DNA of 21,998 bases, taken from a bacterium (GTDB lineage Bacteria > UBA9089 > JAHJRX01). This document shows positions 6,559-14,089 of the stretch, piece by piece. The DNA lies in contig JASEGW010000010.1 of NCBI GenBank assembly GCA_030017825.1, positions 1 to 21,998 on the forward strand, written 5' to 3'. The notes under the pieces are model-generated. The model saw only the letters and a program-made list of their open reading frames with translations, did no database searches and had not been told where the DNA came from. The translations under genes were made by a program, and so were the position numbers. Every line of letters begins with the position of its first letter. Positions within the stretch are counted from its first letter, which is position 1.

Positions 6559-8274
6559 ATGAAAAAAGTCGCCATACCGGAAGAAATTAAACAATTAGTA
6601 ACAGCAAGAAAGCAACAAGGAGAATTAACTTACGATGAAATAAATGAACTCATTCCAGACAAATCAACTTCTATGGAAATAGAAGCTATTTTTATTTATT
6701 TAAATGAACAAAAAATAAATGTTGTTGATGAGCTTTCAATAGAAACAGCAGACATAAAAGAAGAAATTTCCTTGTCTAAAGAAACTGAATATAGTGTTGA
6801 AGCAGAAGAAGATACAAAGATTGAAGATCCAATAAAACTTTATCTTCGGGATATTGGTCGAACTCATTTATTAATGCCTAAAGAAGAGGTTGATATCTCT
6901 AAGAAAATAGAAGATAACGAAGAAAAGATAAGAAAAATTTTAATTCAAAATGGAATCTTAATTAAAGACCTTAGAAAGCTTTACAAAAAATTAGAAATAG
7001 GAAAACTTGAAGTATTTGAAGTATTTAATATAATACATCTTTCAATTCAAGAAACTATAACCTCTAATAATGGAAAAAACAAAAAATTAGCTCTCAAGGT
7101 TATCAAGCAGATAAAAAATATACTAGAAAGTGATGAAGAAATTAAAGACATGCAAAAGAAAATTTCTCATCTAAAAGAAAATGAAAAAGAAACTACAGAA
7201 AAAAAGAAACTGCTTAAAAAAATTAAGGAAAGAAGGAATAAAATAAATCGAATATTTGGTAAGTTAAGTTTTCAAAAAAACATAATTTCTGAAACTATAA
7301 AAAATATTGAAAAAATATTTACAAATATTTCTGAAACAGAAAAAGAAAATCAAAACCTTTACATAGAAATCGCCAATTTAAAAAAGGAATCTAAAAATAA
7401 TCCTCAAATAAAACAAGAGATTAATGGAATTCGTAAAGTAATCAAAAATAATAAGCGAAGATTACTTAGAATAGAAAAAGATTCTGAAATTAGTATTGAA
7501 AATACAATATTTATTTGTAAAGAGTTAAGGAAAGCAGAGAGAGAAATAGCTAAAGCTAAAACTTTAATGGTTTGTGCTAATTTAAGATTAGTAGTGAGCA
7601 TTGCTAAAAAATATATGAACTGGGGACTAAACTTTTTAGATTTAATTCAAGAAGGAAATATAGGTCTTATTAAAGCTGTAGATAAATTTGAATATAAAAG
7701 AGGATATCGTTTTAGTACTTACGCTACTTGGTGGATAAGGCAAGCTATTACAAGAGCTATTGCCGATCAATCTCGTACTATTCGTATTCCAGTGCATATG
7801 GTGGAGCAAATTAATAAAATAGTTAAGGAATCACGTCGTCTTGTTCAAAAATATGGACGAGAGCCATCTCCAGAAGAAGTTGCCAATGAATTAGATTATC
7901 CAGTGGCTAAGGTAAGAAATATCTTACGCATATCCCAAGATCCTATTTCTCTAGAAACTCCTATTGGAGAAGAAAGTGACAGTCATTTAGGAGATTTTAT
8001 TGAAGATAAAGCCGTAGATTCGCCAGTTAATATTACTACTTTTTTACTATTGCAAGAACAAGTAAAAAATGTTCTTAAAACTTTATCTCCACAAGAAGAA
8101 AAAGTTTTAAACTTACGTTTTGGATTAGAAGATGGATTTTCTAGAACTTTGGAGGAAGTTGGCTTGGAGTTTAACGTTACCAGAGAGCGTATTAGGCAAA
8201 TTGAAGCTAAAGCTTTAAGAAAACTTAGGCATCCTACCCGTAGTCGAAAGCTAAAGGACTATTTGGAAAAATAG
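6559..8274 (+). CDS. rpoD: RNA polymerase primary sigma factor (RpoD/SigA)
   Basis: The 571-residue protein shows all regions of a primary sigma-70. Region 1.1 is at about 5-58, region 1.2 at 90-120 (DPIKLYLRDIGR), and a lysine/glutamate-rich coiled insertion fills about 125-325. Region 2 starts near 334 (NLRLVVSIAKKYMNWGLNFLDLIQEGNIGL) with the -10-recognising TYATWWIRQAITRAIADQ near 388. Region 3 follows, then region 4 with the -35-recognising helix-turn-helix TLEEVGLEFNVTRERIRQIEAKAL near 530. The non-conserved insertion of about 200 residues is long, more like the proteobacterial RpoD layout than the compact SigA form. A strong GGAGG (6539-6543) lies 15 bases from the ATG, farther than usual, and no alternative in-frame start is present. 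Transcribed with dnaG; a hairpin repeat follows at 8320. Confidence 0.97.
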   Translation: MKKVAIPEEIKQLVTARKQQGELTYDEINELIPDKSTSMEIEAIFIYLNEQKINVVDELSIETADIKEEISLSKETEYSVEAEEDTKIEDPIKLYLRDIGRTHLLMPKEEVDISKKIEDNEEKIRKILIQNGILIKDLRKLYKKLEIGKLEVFEVFNIIHLSIQETITSNNGKNKKLALKVIKQIKNILESDEEIKDMQKKISHLKENEKETTEKKKLLKKIKERRNKINRIFGKLSFQKNIISETIKNIEKIFTNISETEKENQNLYIEIANLKKESKNNPQIKQEINGIRKVIKNNKRRLLRIEKDSEISIENTIFICKELRKAEREIAKAKTLMVCANLRLVVSIAKKYMNWGLNFLDLIQEGNIGLIKAVDKFEYKRGYRFSTYATWWIRQAITRAIADQSRTIRIPVHMVEQINKIVKESRRLVQKYGREPSPEEVANELDYPVAKVRNILRISQDPISLETPIGEESDSHLGDFIEDKAVDSPVNITTFLLLQEQVKNVLKTLSPQEEKVLNLRFGLEDGFSRTLEEVGLEFNVTRERIRQIEAKALRKLRHPTRSRKLKDYLEK

Positions 8275-8319
8275 TAATATCGCAACCAAACGTGCAATAA
8301 AAGTATTTAAAGCTCTATT

Positions 8320-8365
8320 TAACCTGAGTTCGATTTAAACTTAAATATATGTCGAACTCAGGTTA
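8320..8365. repeat. Compact hairpin element with perfect 14-bp inverted ends
   Basis: TAACCTGAGTTCGA (8320-8333) and TCGAACTCAGGTTA (8352-8365) are exact reverse complements around an 18-base AT-rich loop. Flanking CTATTT and ATTTATAG extend the pairing imperfectly. It lies between the convergent rpoD and aminotransferase genes, so it could serve as a two-way terminator, but there is no classic T-run. The same 14-mer recurs at 1114, 1901 and 13774. Confidence 0.7.
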
Positions 8366-8462
8366 TTTATAGTTCTTCAAACTCTATACACGAAATTATA
8401 CTCCCTATTAATCATCTATGAAATAAAGAACTTTTGGCTAATAGGAGGTATACTATCTACAA

Positions 8463-9275
8463 TTACCGCAGTTTTTTTCTGTATTCTTTATGTATTATCT
8501 TACTAATCTTTCCTACTTTTCCACTCCCAACTAATTTGCTATCTACTTTGGTAGCTGGAAGAATTCCGGCAGAAGTAAAAGTTAAAAATATTTCATCTGC
8601 AGTGTAAGCATCATATCTTGTCAAGCATTCCTCCTTTACTTTAATATTCAAATTCTTACAAATATTTATGGCTATATTTCTAGTTACCCCTTCTAAAATA
8701 CCTAAAGATATTTTTGGAGTATAAACAGTCTCTTCAGATACTAAAAAAATATTACTAATAGTCCCCTCAGTTATCAAGCCCTTAGAATTTAAGGAAACAA
8801 TCTCAAAGCTATTTCTACTAACAATTTCATTTTTAGCTAAAACATTAGCTAAGAAGTTAGAACATTTTACTTTAGGGGTTAAAGCTTCATCGTAATTTCT
8901 TTGGGTACTTACAAAAGAAATGCTAACTCCTTTAGTAAAAAATTCTTTAGGGTAAATAGAGGCTTTTTTTACAAGAATTATCAAACTGTTCTTTTTTTCT
9001 CTTTGAACAATACTCACTCGTAGGTAAATATTCTGTAAATTGCTCTTTTTTACAGTAAATAAAATGGTTTCTTTTATCTGGGAAGGAAGAGCAATTTGTA
9101 GTACTTTTGCAGAATTAAATAATCTTTTTAAATGCTCTTCTAGTCTAAATATTTTTCCATTTACTACAATTAAGCTTTCAAAAACACCATTAAATACTTC
9201 ATTGCCCTTAAAAATATTAACTTCTGCTTCTTTTAATTTATAAATACTTCCATCAAGATATACAATTTCTTCCAA
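8463..9275 (-). CDS. Class IV (fold-type IV) PLP aminotransferase
   Basis: The 270-residue protein is in the family that holds branched-chain aminotransferase (IlvE), D-amino acid aminotransferase (Dat) and aminodeoxychorismate lyase (PabC). The PLP lysine is probably Lys137 in VKCSNFLANVLAKNE, the pyridine-nitrogen glutamate is Glu170 in ITEGTISNIFLV, and GILEGVTRN (192-200) and FTSAGILPATKVD near the C-terminus are also typical. The N-terminal GDGVFE motif is altered to FNGVFE. The start is TTG, preceded by an AGG; no better ATG is visible. It closes the minus-strand run after the small helical gene. Context permits either IlvE (the divergent ilvDBN operon) or PabC (the chorismate enzyme upstream); the sequence does not settle the substrate. 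Confidence 0.85.
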   Translation of the reverse strand: MEEIVYLDGSIYKLKEAEVNIFKGNEVFNGVFESLIVVNGKIFRLEEHLKRLFNSAKVLQIALPSQIKETILFTVKKSNLQNIYLRVSIVQREKKNSLIILVKKASIYPKEFFTKGVSISFVSTQRNYDEALTPKVKCSNFLANVLAKNEIVSRNSFEIVSLNSKGLITEGTISNIFLVSEETVYTPKISLGILEGVTRNIAINICKNLNIKVKEECLTRYDAYTADEIFLTFTSAGILPATKVDSKLVGSGKVGKISKIIHKEYRKKLR

Positions 9276-9320
9276 TAATAAACCTGCTAAATTAATTTAA
9301 TTTGTGTTATCTTAAAGAAT

Positions 9321-9653
9321 TTAATATTTTAATCTTGCCATGTAATTGAAGGCAAGAAAATAATTTTGCCAGGATTGATTTGTTGATTTATACTCATTAT
9401 TAAAAGCAAAATAATCAACTAAAACTTCATAAAGACGAGTTAGTTCTCTAAGACGTCTTTTGTTTTTTTGATCGGAAATAGTTAAGCTTAGAAGCTCCAA
9501 GCTTCGTTCAAAAGCTTTTTGGCTGTATTTTAAATTATTTTTGTTTTTCCAGCTAATAGCTCGATTAACTTCGCTTCCAATATTAGCCATTTGAACTGGA
9601 AATGAAAGCTTAAACCATTTACCCTTTGCCAAATCCTTATGTTGAAAACTCAT
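9321..9653 (-). CDS. Small helical conserved protein, partner of DUF5674
   Basis: This 110-residue protein begins MSFQHKDLAKGKWF and is predicted by eye to be almost wholly helical, with charged and hydrophobic residues alternating, and ending in a tyrosine/aromatic-rich tail. Residues 26-56 (IGSEVNRAISWKNK, then YSQKAFERSLELLSLTI) look like paired amphipathic helices, giving a four-helix-bundle impression. No signal peptide, no membrane segment and no catalytic motif are seen. Its ATG overlaps the TGA of the DUF5674 gene as ATGA, and GGTGG lies just before, so the two are translationally coupled. I have an impression of similar proteins beside DUF5674 genes in other uncultured bacteria, but I cannot name a function. 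Confidence 0.75.
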   Translation of the reverse strand: MSFQHKDLAKGKWFKLSFPVQMANIGSEVNRAISWKNKNNLKYSQKAFERSLELLSLTISDQKNKRRLRELTRLYEVLVDYFAFNNEYKSTNQSWQNYFLAFNYMARLKY

Positions 9654-9991
9654 TTTTCCACCAATTTATCTACTATTGCTTTTATCTTTTCTCTAATCTC
9701 AGGGTTATCTACTCCTCTACTACGATTATTTTGAGACGGGCGAAGATTAATCATAGAATCATACTCAATAAAATCATCCCCTTCAAGTTCTATATAGAAA
9801 TTAATACCCCAAAGATCTCTCTGTTTAGAACCATTTTCTAAAAGTAACGCTTCTTCATCTGAATGAAGCTCGGCATCAACTGCTATAATTTCTTTTTTAA
9901 CATCAACAACAGCTTTAACAAGATTTCCAAAGCTATTGTAAGCCATTTCGTTTAATTCTTGGAGCGTGATTTTATTTCTTATAATCTTCAT
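9650..9991 (-). CDS. DUF5674 family protein
   Basis: The 113-residue product matches my memory of the DUF5674 family: VKAVVDVKKEIIAVDAELHSDEEALLLENGSKQ (residues about 26-58), then LWGINFY and FIEYDSMINLRPSQNNRSRGVDNPEIREKI. It looks like a small mixed alpha/beta fold with acidic and glutamine/asparagine-rich conserved stretches. It has no signal or membrane segment, so it is probably cytoplasmic. The family has no established function that I know. It overlaps the following small helical gene by four bases, so the pair probably forms a complex or a two-part system. It lies 46 bases after the chorismate enzyme, in the tail of the dnaA-gyrB run. Family call fairly sure; role unknown. Confidence 0.75.
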   Translation of the reverse strand: MKIIRNKITLQELNEMAYNSFGNLVKAVVDVKKEIIAVDAELHSDEEALLLENGSKQRDLWGINFYIELEGDDFIEYDSMINLRPSQNNRSRGVDNPEIREKIKAIVDKLVEK

Positions 9992-10037
9992 TTAATCTTT
10001 TAACCTTTTTTTATGATTTAATTGAAGAGTCAATTGA

Positions 10038-11540
10038 TTATACAATACAAGATTCATTAATCTTAGCTACTAAAGATAGGGTCTTTATTAAAGCTTCGGC
10101 TTTGTGTAAAGTTTCGTGATATTCTCGCATTGGATTAGAATCAGCTACAATACCTGCTCCTACTTGAAAATAAGCAGTATCATTTTTTATAATAATGGTT
10201 CTTATGATAATGTTTAAATCTATATATCCATTATAACCAAGGCACCCAATAGAACCAGTATAAGGCCCTCTTTTAACCGGCTCTAATTCTTCAATAATTT
10301 CCATAGCTCTTATTTTAGGAGTACCGGTAATGGTTCCTCCAGGAAAAGTAGCTCTTAAGATATCAAACAATTTAACTCCCTTTTTTAACTTTCCTACAAC
10401 ATTAGATACAATATGAATAACATGAGAATACTTTTCCAATATCATCAGCTCATCCACAAAGACACTACCGTATTCACATATTCTTCCTAAATCATTTCTT
10501 TCTAAGTCCACCAACATTATATGTTCTGCTCGTTCTTTGGCATCTAAGCTTAGTTCTTCCGCTAAATTACTATCCTCACTTATAGTTTTTCCCCGAGGTC
10601 TAGTTCCTGCTATGGGACGGGTTTGAATTTTATTTTTAAAAACATTAACTAATCTTTCCGGAGAAGAGCTTATGATTTTTAAATTACCTAAGGAAAGGTA
10701 AGAGGCAAAAGGGGCAGGGTTAATATTTCTTAATATTTCATAAATCTTAAGAGGATGCTCATATATTTTACTTTCAAATCTTTGGGATAAATTTACTTGA
10801 AAAATATCTCCTTCTTTAATATATTCTTTAGCTTTTTCTACTATTTTTTCAAAATTATCTTTAGAAAAATTTGACTTAAGATTAGTTTCATCAGTAAAAG
10901 TATCTGTTTTTTTATACTGTTTTATCTCGGCACATGATAATAAATTATAAATTTCTTTAATTCTACTTTTTGCCTCATTGTAGCTATTTAGAGAAAATGA
11001 ATCTTTGTTAATGTTGATGATAATATAAATTAATTCTTTACTATGTTCATAAACTATTAATTCATTGGTAAATAAGAAGAATATTTCTGGTAGGCTTAAA
11101 TCATCGCAGCTTAAATTAGGCAGTTCTTCAAATAAATAAGCTACTTCATAACTAAAATAACCTACTCCTCCTGCAGAAAAACTTGGAAGACCTTCTATTT
11201 TAGCTATTTTTTTACTTTCTATTATATTTTGCAGCTCAACAACTATATTCCCTTTATACTTTTTTATAGTATCTCTTTTAATAATTTCTATGCTATCTTC
11301 TTTTCCCTTAAAGATTAATTCTGGATTTTTTCCCATAAAGGAATAATTGGCTATTTCCTTAGGACCTTTACCGCTATCTAAAAAGAAAGCATACGGTTCA
11401 TCAAAAGCATATTTTTTAAACAAGTTTAGAGGATTCTTATCTGGTGATTTAAAAGTAGCATACAAAGGAATAATATCGAAATCTTCTTTAATTAAAGAAC
11501 AACCCATTTTATAATTAGGAATGATCTTTTCTTCTTTCAC
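10038..11540 (-). CDS. trpE: Chorismate-utilising synthase component I, TrpE/PabB family
   Basis: The 500-residue protein is a complete component I of anthranilate or aminodeoxychorismate synthase. The C-terminal chorismate domain has DIFQVNLSQRF (245-255), PIAGTRPRG (309-317), HIMLVDLERNDLG (340-352), FPGGTITGTPKIRAMEII (399-416) and GAGIVADSNP. The PIAGT alanine favours TrpE; classical PabB has a lysine there (PIKGT). Against this, QVNLSQRF and the N-terminal FLDSGKG, in place of the tryptophan-binding LLES motif, lean to PabB. It starts with GTG directly after the gyrB stop with no intervening base, so it is read with gyrB; an ATG 12 codons in is an alternative. No TrpG/PabA glutaminase is in the window. 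Family certain, choice between TrpE and PabB uncertain. Confidence 0.85.
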   Translation of the reverse strand: MKEEKIIPNYKMGCSLIKEDFDIIPLYATFKSPDKNPLNLFKKYAFDEPYAFFLDSGKGPKEIANYSFMGKNPELIFKGKEDSIEIIKRDTIKKYKGNIVVELQNIIESKKIAKIEGLPSFSAGGVGYFSYEVAYLFEELPNLSCDDLSLPEIFFLFTNELIVYEHSKELIYIIININKDSFSLNSYNEAKSRIKEIYNLLSCAEIKQYKKTDTFTDETNLKSNFSKDNFEKIVEKAKEYIKEGDIFQVNLSQRFESKIYEHPLKIYEILRNINPAPFASYLSLGNLKIISSSPERLVNVFKNKIQTRPIAGTRPRGKTISEDSNLAEELSLDAKERAEHIMLVDLERNDLGRICEYGSVFVDELMILEKYSHVIHIVSNVVGKLKKGVKLFDILRATFPGGTITGTPKIRAMEIIEELEPVKRGPYTGSIGCLGYNGYIDLNIIIRTIIIKNDTAYFQVGAGIVADSNPMREYHETLHKAEALIKTLSLVAKINESCIV

Positions 11541-13439
11541 TTAGATATCCAAATTTCTAACTTTTTTAGCGTAGGTTTGAATAAAATTTCTTCGGGGCTC
11601 TACTTTATCTCCCATTAAAATGGTAAATATTTCATCTGCTTCTACAGCGTCTTCTAAAGTTACTCTTAATATGGTTCTATTATCAGGGTCCATTGTTGTT
11701 ACCCAAAGTTGGCTGGGGTTCATCTCTCCTAAACCTTTGTATCTTTGAATATTTACCCATTTTCTATCAATCTTTTCTAAGCATTCATCTCTTTCTTGAT
11801 CTGAATAGACATAATGCTCACTTTTCCCTTTCTTTATACAATATAAAGGAGGTTGAGCTATATAGAGATACCCTTCTTTTATAAGAGGCTGCATGTATCT
11901 ATAAAAGAAAGTAAGCAGTAGGGTACGAATATGAGAACCATCTACGTCAGCATCAGTCATAATGATTACTTTATGATAACGAAGCTTTGAAACATTAAAC
12001 TCATCTTCCCCTATTCCAGCTCCTAAAGCCATGGTAATAGTTCGTATTTCCTCATTATTTAGCATTTTATCAATTCTAGTTTTTTCTACATTTAAAATCT
12101 TTCCTTTTAAAGGTAGAATAGCCTGAAATTTACGATCTCTTCCTTGCTTTGCTGAACCTCCTGCGCTGTCTCCTTCTACAATGTAAAGTTCGCACAAGGA
12201 GGCATTTTTTTCGCTGCAATCAGCAAGTTTTCCTGGAAGAGAAGTGCTTTCTAGAGCGCTTTTTCTACGAGTAAGCTCTTTAGCTTTACGAGCAGCTTCT
12301 CTGGCAGAGGCAGCGGTTTTTGCTTTTTCTACTACATTTTTAGCTACATCTGGATTTTCCTCAAAGAAATTTACTAATTTTTCTTGAACAATAGACTCTA
12401 CTATACCTTTTACTTCACTATTTCCCAAGCGAGTCTTTGTTTGTCCTTCAAATTGAGGTTCTTTTATCTTAACACTTATAACTCCAGTAAGTCCTTCTCT
12501 TACATCATCTCCTGTAAAAGAAAAATCATTCTCTTTTACTAATTTATTCTTTTTAGCGTAATCGTTTACCACTCTAGTGAGAGCGGATTTAAAACCTATT
12601 AAATGAGTACCCCCATCAGGAGTATTTATATTATTAGCATAAGAGAATAGATTTTCCATATAACTGTCATTATGTTGAAAGGCTGTTTCTACTATTATAT
12701 CCTCTTTTTTATTAATAAAGTAGATAGGGTGTTTATATAAAACACTTTTGTTTTTATTTAAATGCTCTACAAAAGAAACAATTCCTCCTTCATATTTAAA
12801 AACATGTTTTTTATCGCTCTTTTTATCTTCAATAACAATTTCTACATCTTTGTTTAAAAAAGCTAATTCTCGTAATCTTTGAGATAGTAGGTCAAAAGAA
12901 AATTCAATAACAGAAAATATTTTCCTATCTGGTTTAAATTTTACTTTAGTTCCAGTTTTTTTAGTGACTCCAATAACTTTTATTTCACTAACAGGATTAC
13001 CATAATTATATTGTTGATAATAAATTTTACCACTCCTATAAATTTCAGCTTCTAGCCATTCTGAAAGAGCGTTTACTACAGAAACACCTACCCCATGTAA
13101 TCCACCAGAAACTTCATAGGAATCTTTAGAAAATTTCCCTCCAGCATGTAGGGTGGTCATTACTATTTCTAAAGCTGGTTTTTTATACTGAGGATGTATT
13201 TCTACAGGAATACCTCGACCATCATCAGTAATAGTTACACTATTATCTTCATGGATAATAACTTCGATATATTTACAATTTCCTGCCAATACTTCATCGA
13301 TACTATTATCTACCACCTCAAATACCAAATGATGCAAACCTCTATTAGAGGTATCACCTATATACATACTGGGTCTCTTTCTAACTGCTTCTAATCCTTC
13401 CAACACTTGAATATTTTCTGCTGTATAATCTAATTTCAT
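11541..13439 (-). CDS. gyrB: DNA gyrase subunit B
   Basis: GyrB is the ATPase subunit of the A2B2 gyrase that introduces negative supercoils. The 632 residues are a normal length for the short bacterial form. Visible are the GHKL ATPase motifs EVVDNSIDE (41-49), DDGRGIPV (72-79) and GGLHGVGVSVVNALS (112-126), the transducer QTKTRLGN (333-340), the TOPRIM motifs EGDSAGGSAKQGRDRKFQA (422-440) and DADVDGSH (496-503), and the C-terminal QRYKGLGEMNP and EPRRNFI tail. The ATG follows the remB-like stop by three bases, and its ribosome site GAGGAG lies inside the last codons of that gene, so translation is coupled. gyrA does not follow as in Bacillus; the chorismate enzyme does. Could in principle be ParE, but the origin context and sequence favour GyrB. 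Confidence 0.96.
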   Translation of the reverse strand: MKLDYTAENIQVLEGLEAVRKRPSMYIGDTSNRGLHHLVFEVVDNSIDEVLAGNCKYIEVIIHEDNSVTITDDGRGIPVEIHPQYKKPALEIVMTTLHAGGKFSKDSYEVSGGLHGVGVSVVNALSEWLEAEIYRSGKIYYQQYNYGNPVSEIKVIGVTKKTGTKVKFKPDRKIFSVIEFSFDLLSQRLRELAFLNKDVEIVIEDKKSDKKHVFKYEGGIVSFVEHLNKNKSVLYKHPIYFINKKEDIIVETAFQHNDSYMENLFSYANNINTPDGGTHLIGFKSALTRVVNDYAKKNKLVKENDFSFTGDDVREGLTGVISVKIKEPQFEGQTKTRLGNSEVKGIVESIVQEKLVNFFEENPDVAKNVVEKAKTAASAREAARKAKELTRRKSALESTSLPGKLADCSEKNASLCELYIVEGDSAGGSAKQGRDRKFQAILPLKGKILNVEKTRIDKMLNNEEIRTITMALGAGIGEDEFNVSKLRYHKVIIMTDADVDGSHIRTLLLTFFYRYMQPLIKEGYLYIAQPPLYCIKKGKSEHYVYSDQERDECLEKIDRKWVNIQRYKGLGEMNPSQLWVTTMDPDNRTILRVTLEDAVEADEIFTILMGDKVEPRRNFIQTYAKKVRNLDI

Positions 13440-13442
13440 TAT

Positions 13443-13697
13443 TTACTTACTCCTCTTTATTAATGTTTTTATTTCTAAAGGGGAAACAATTATACTTCCA
13501 TTCTTAAATAAGATAAAAGATTTTTTTTCTTTTTTGTTAATTTTATCTACCAAGCCACTCTCTTCTTTTTTTTTAAGAAATTCTGAGCTTATAATATAAG
13601 AAAATGCTTTATAACTAAATATTCCTTCTATATTATTCATTAACACTGAATTTTTAAATCCAATATCTAGGATTATTTTTCTATTCTGTTTTTTCAT
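13443..13697 (-). CDS. DUF370 family protein, RemB-like
   Basis: The 84-residue protein has the DUF370 pattern: a first strand LDIGFKNSVLMNNIEGIFSY (10-29), a variable loop, then KKSFILFKNGSIIVSPLEIKTLIKR (57-82). In Bacillus subtilis the family includes RemA, a DNA-binding activator of biofilm matrix genes, and RemB (YaaB), whose gene lies between recF and gyrB. The position here, just ahead of gyrB with a three-base gap, matches that. There is no strong ribosome site before the ATG. The role outside Bacillus is not known, so a regulatory function is only an inference. Short and divergent, but the context and the SFIL...SP...T.KR core make the call good. Confidence 0.75.
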   Translation of the reverse strand: MKKQNRKIILDIGFKNSVLMNNIEGIFSYKAFSYIISSEFLKKKEESGLVDKINKKEKKSFILFKNGSIIVSPLEIKTLIKRSK

Positions 13698-13773
13698 ATT
13701 ATTAAGTTGTTTTAAAACCCCTATAATATAAATATTAATTTTTAAACTTAAAATAAAGGAATATATTCTTATG

Positions 13774-13787
13774 TCGAACTCAGGTTA
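13774..13787 (+). repeat. TCGAACTCAGGTTA repeat next to the dciA-like stop codon
   Basis: An exact copy of the 14-mer lies two bases beyond the stop codon of the DUF721 gene. The preceding bases (TTTAAACTTAAA, then a run of A/T) resemble the loop of the 8320-8365 hairpin, but the other arm is missing. It looks like a half-deleted copy. The 92-base gap to the remB-like gene otherwise holds nothing I recognise. Confidence 0.55.
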
Positions 13788-13789
13788 TA

Positions 13790-14089
13790 TTAGTATATTT
13801 TTGAGCGAATATCCTTAATTATATTTTTATCCATATTTAAATTAACCTTTTCTATAATCTCTTTCTTTAAAAAATTAAATTCATTATTCCATATAGGATT
13901 TTCTATTTTTATATATAAAATTTTATTTTTTATCTGTAAAGGAATTATATGTTTAGAAATCTCTTCCCCAACTATTTTTTTCCACTTTTTTTTTAGTTTT
14001 TCTTCTAAAAATTTAGAAGTAAGGTTACTTTTCTTGATAATTCTTTTTAAAATAACCTCTATACTCTCAAAATCACCTTTTCTCCTCAT
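13790..14089 (-). CDS. DUF721 protein, DciA-like
   Basis: The 99-residue protein shows the DUF721 core: LEEKLKKKWKKIVGEEISKHIIPLQIKNKILYIKIENPIWNNEFNFLKKEIIEKVN (about 28-83), with the characteristic W..IVG, H..P, L.I...N..W pattern. Members include DciA, which helps load or act with the replicative helicase in bacteria lacking DnaC/DnaI; many DUF721 genes lie beside recF. It overlaps the end of recF by 17 bases in another frame, so translation is probably coupled, and no separate ribosome site is seen. The protein is very lysine-rich, which fits nucleic-acid contact. The stop codon is only two bases from a short repeat. Family call good; helicase-loading role inferred. Confidence 0.8.
   Translation of the reverse strand: MRRKGDFESIEVILKRIIKKSNLTSKFLEEKLKKKWKKIVGEEISKHIIPLQIKNKILYIKIENPIWNNEFNFLKKEIIEKVNLNMDKNIIKDIRSKIY

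Noticed and set aside
7404..7601. Minus-strand open frame within rpoD
   Set aside because: It lies wholly inside the well-supported rpoD frame and its translation has no recognisable motif. Similar overlapping frames within ilvD, ilvB, gyrB, recF and dnaA were dropped for the same reason.
13790..14089. DUF721 gene read as a frame broken by the repeat
   Set aside because: The frame is complete, of usual length, and the stop lies just outside the 14-mer; there is no sign that the C-terminus is lost.
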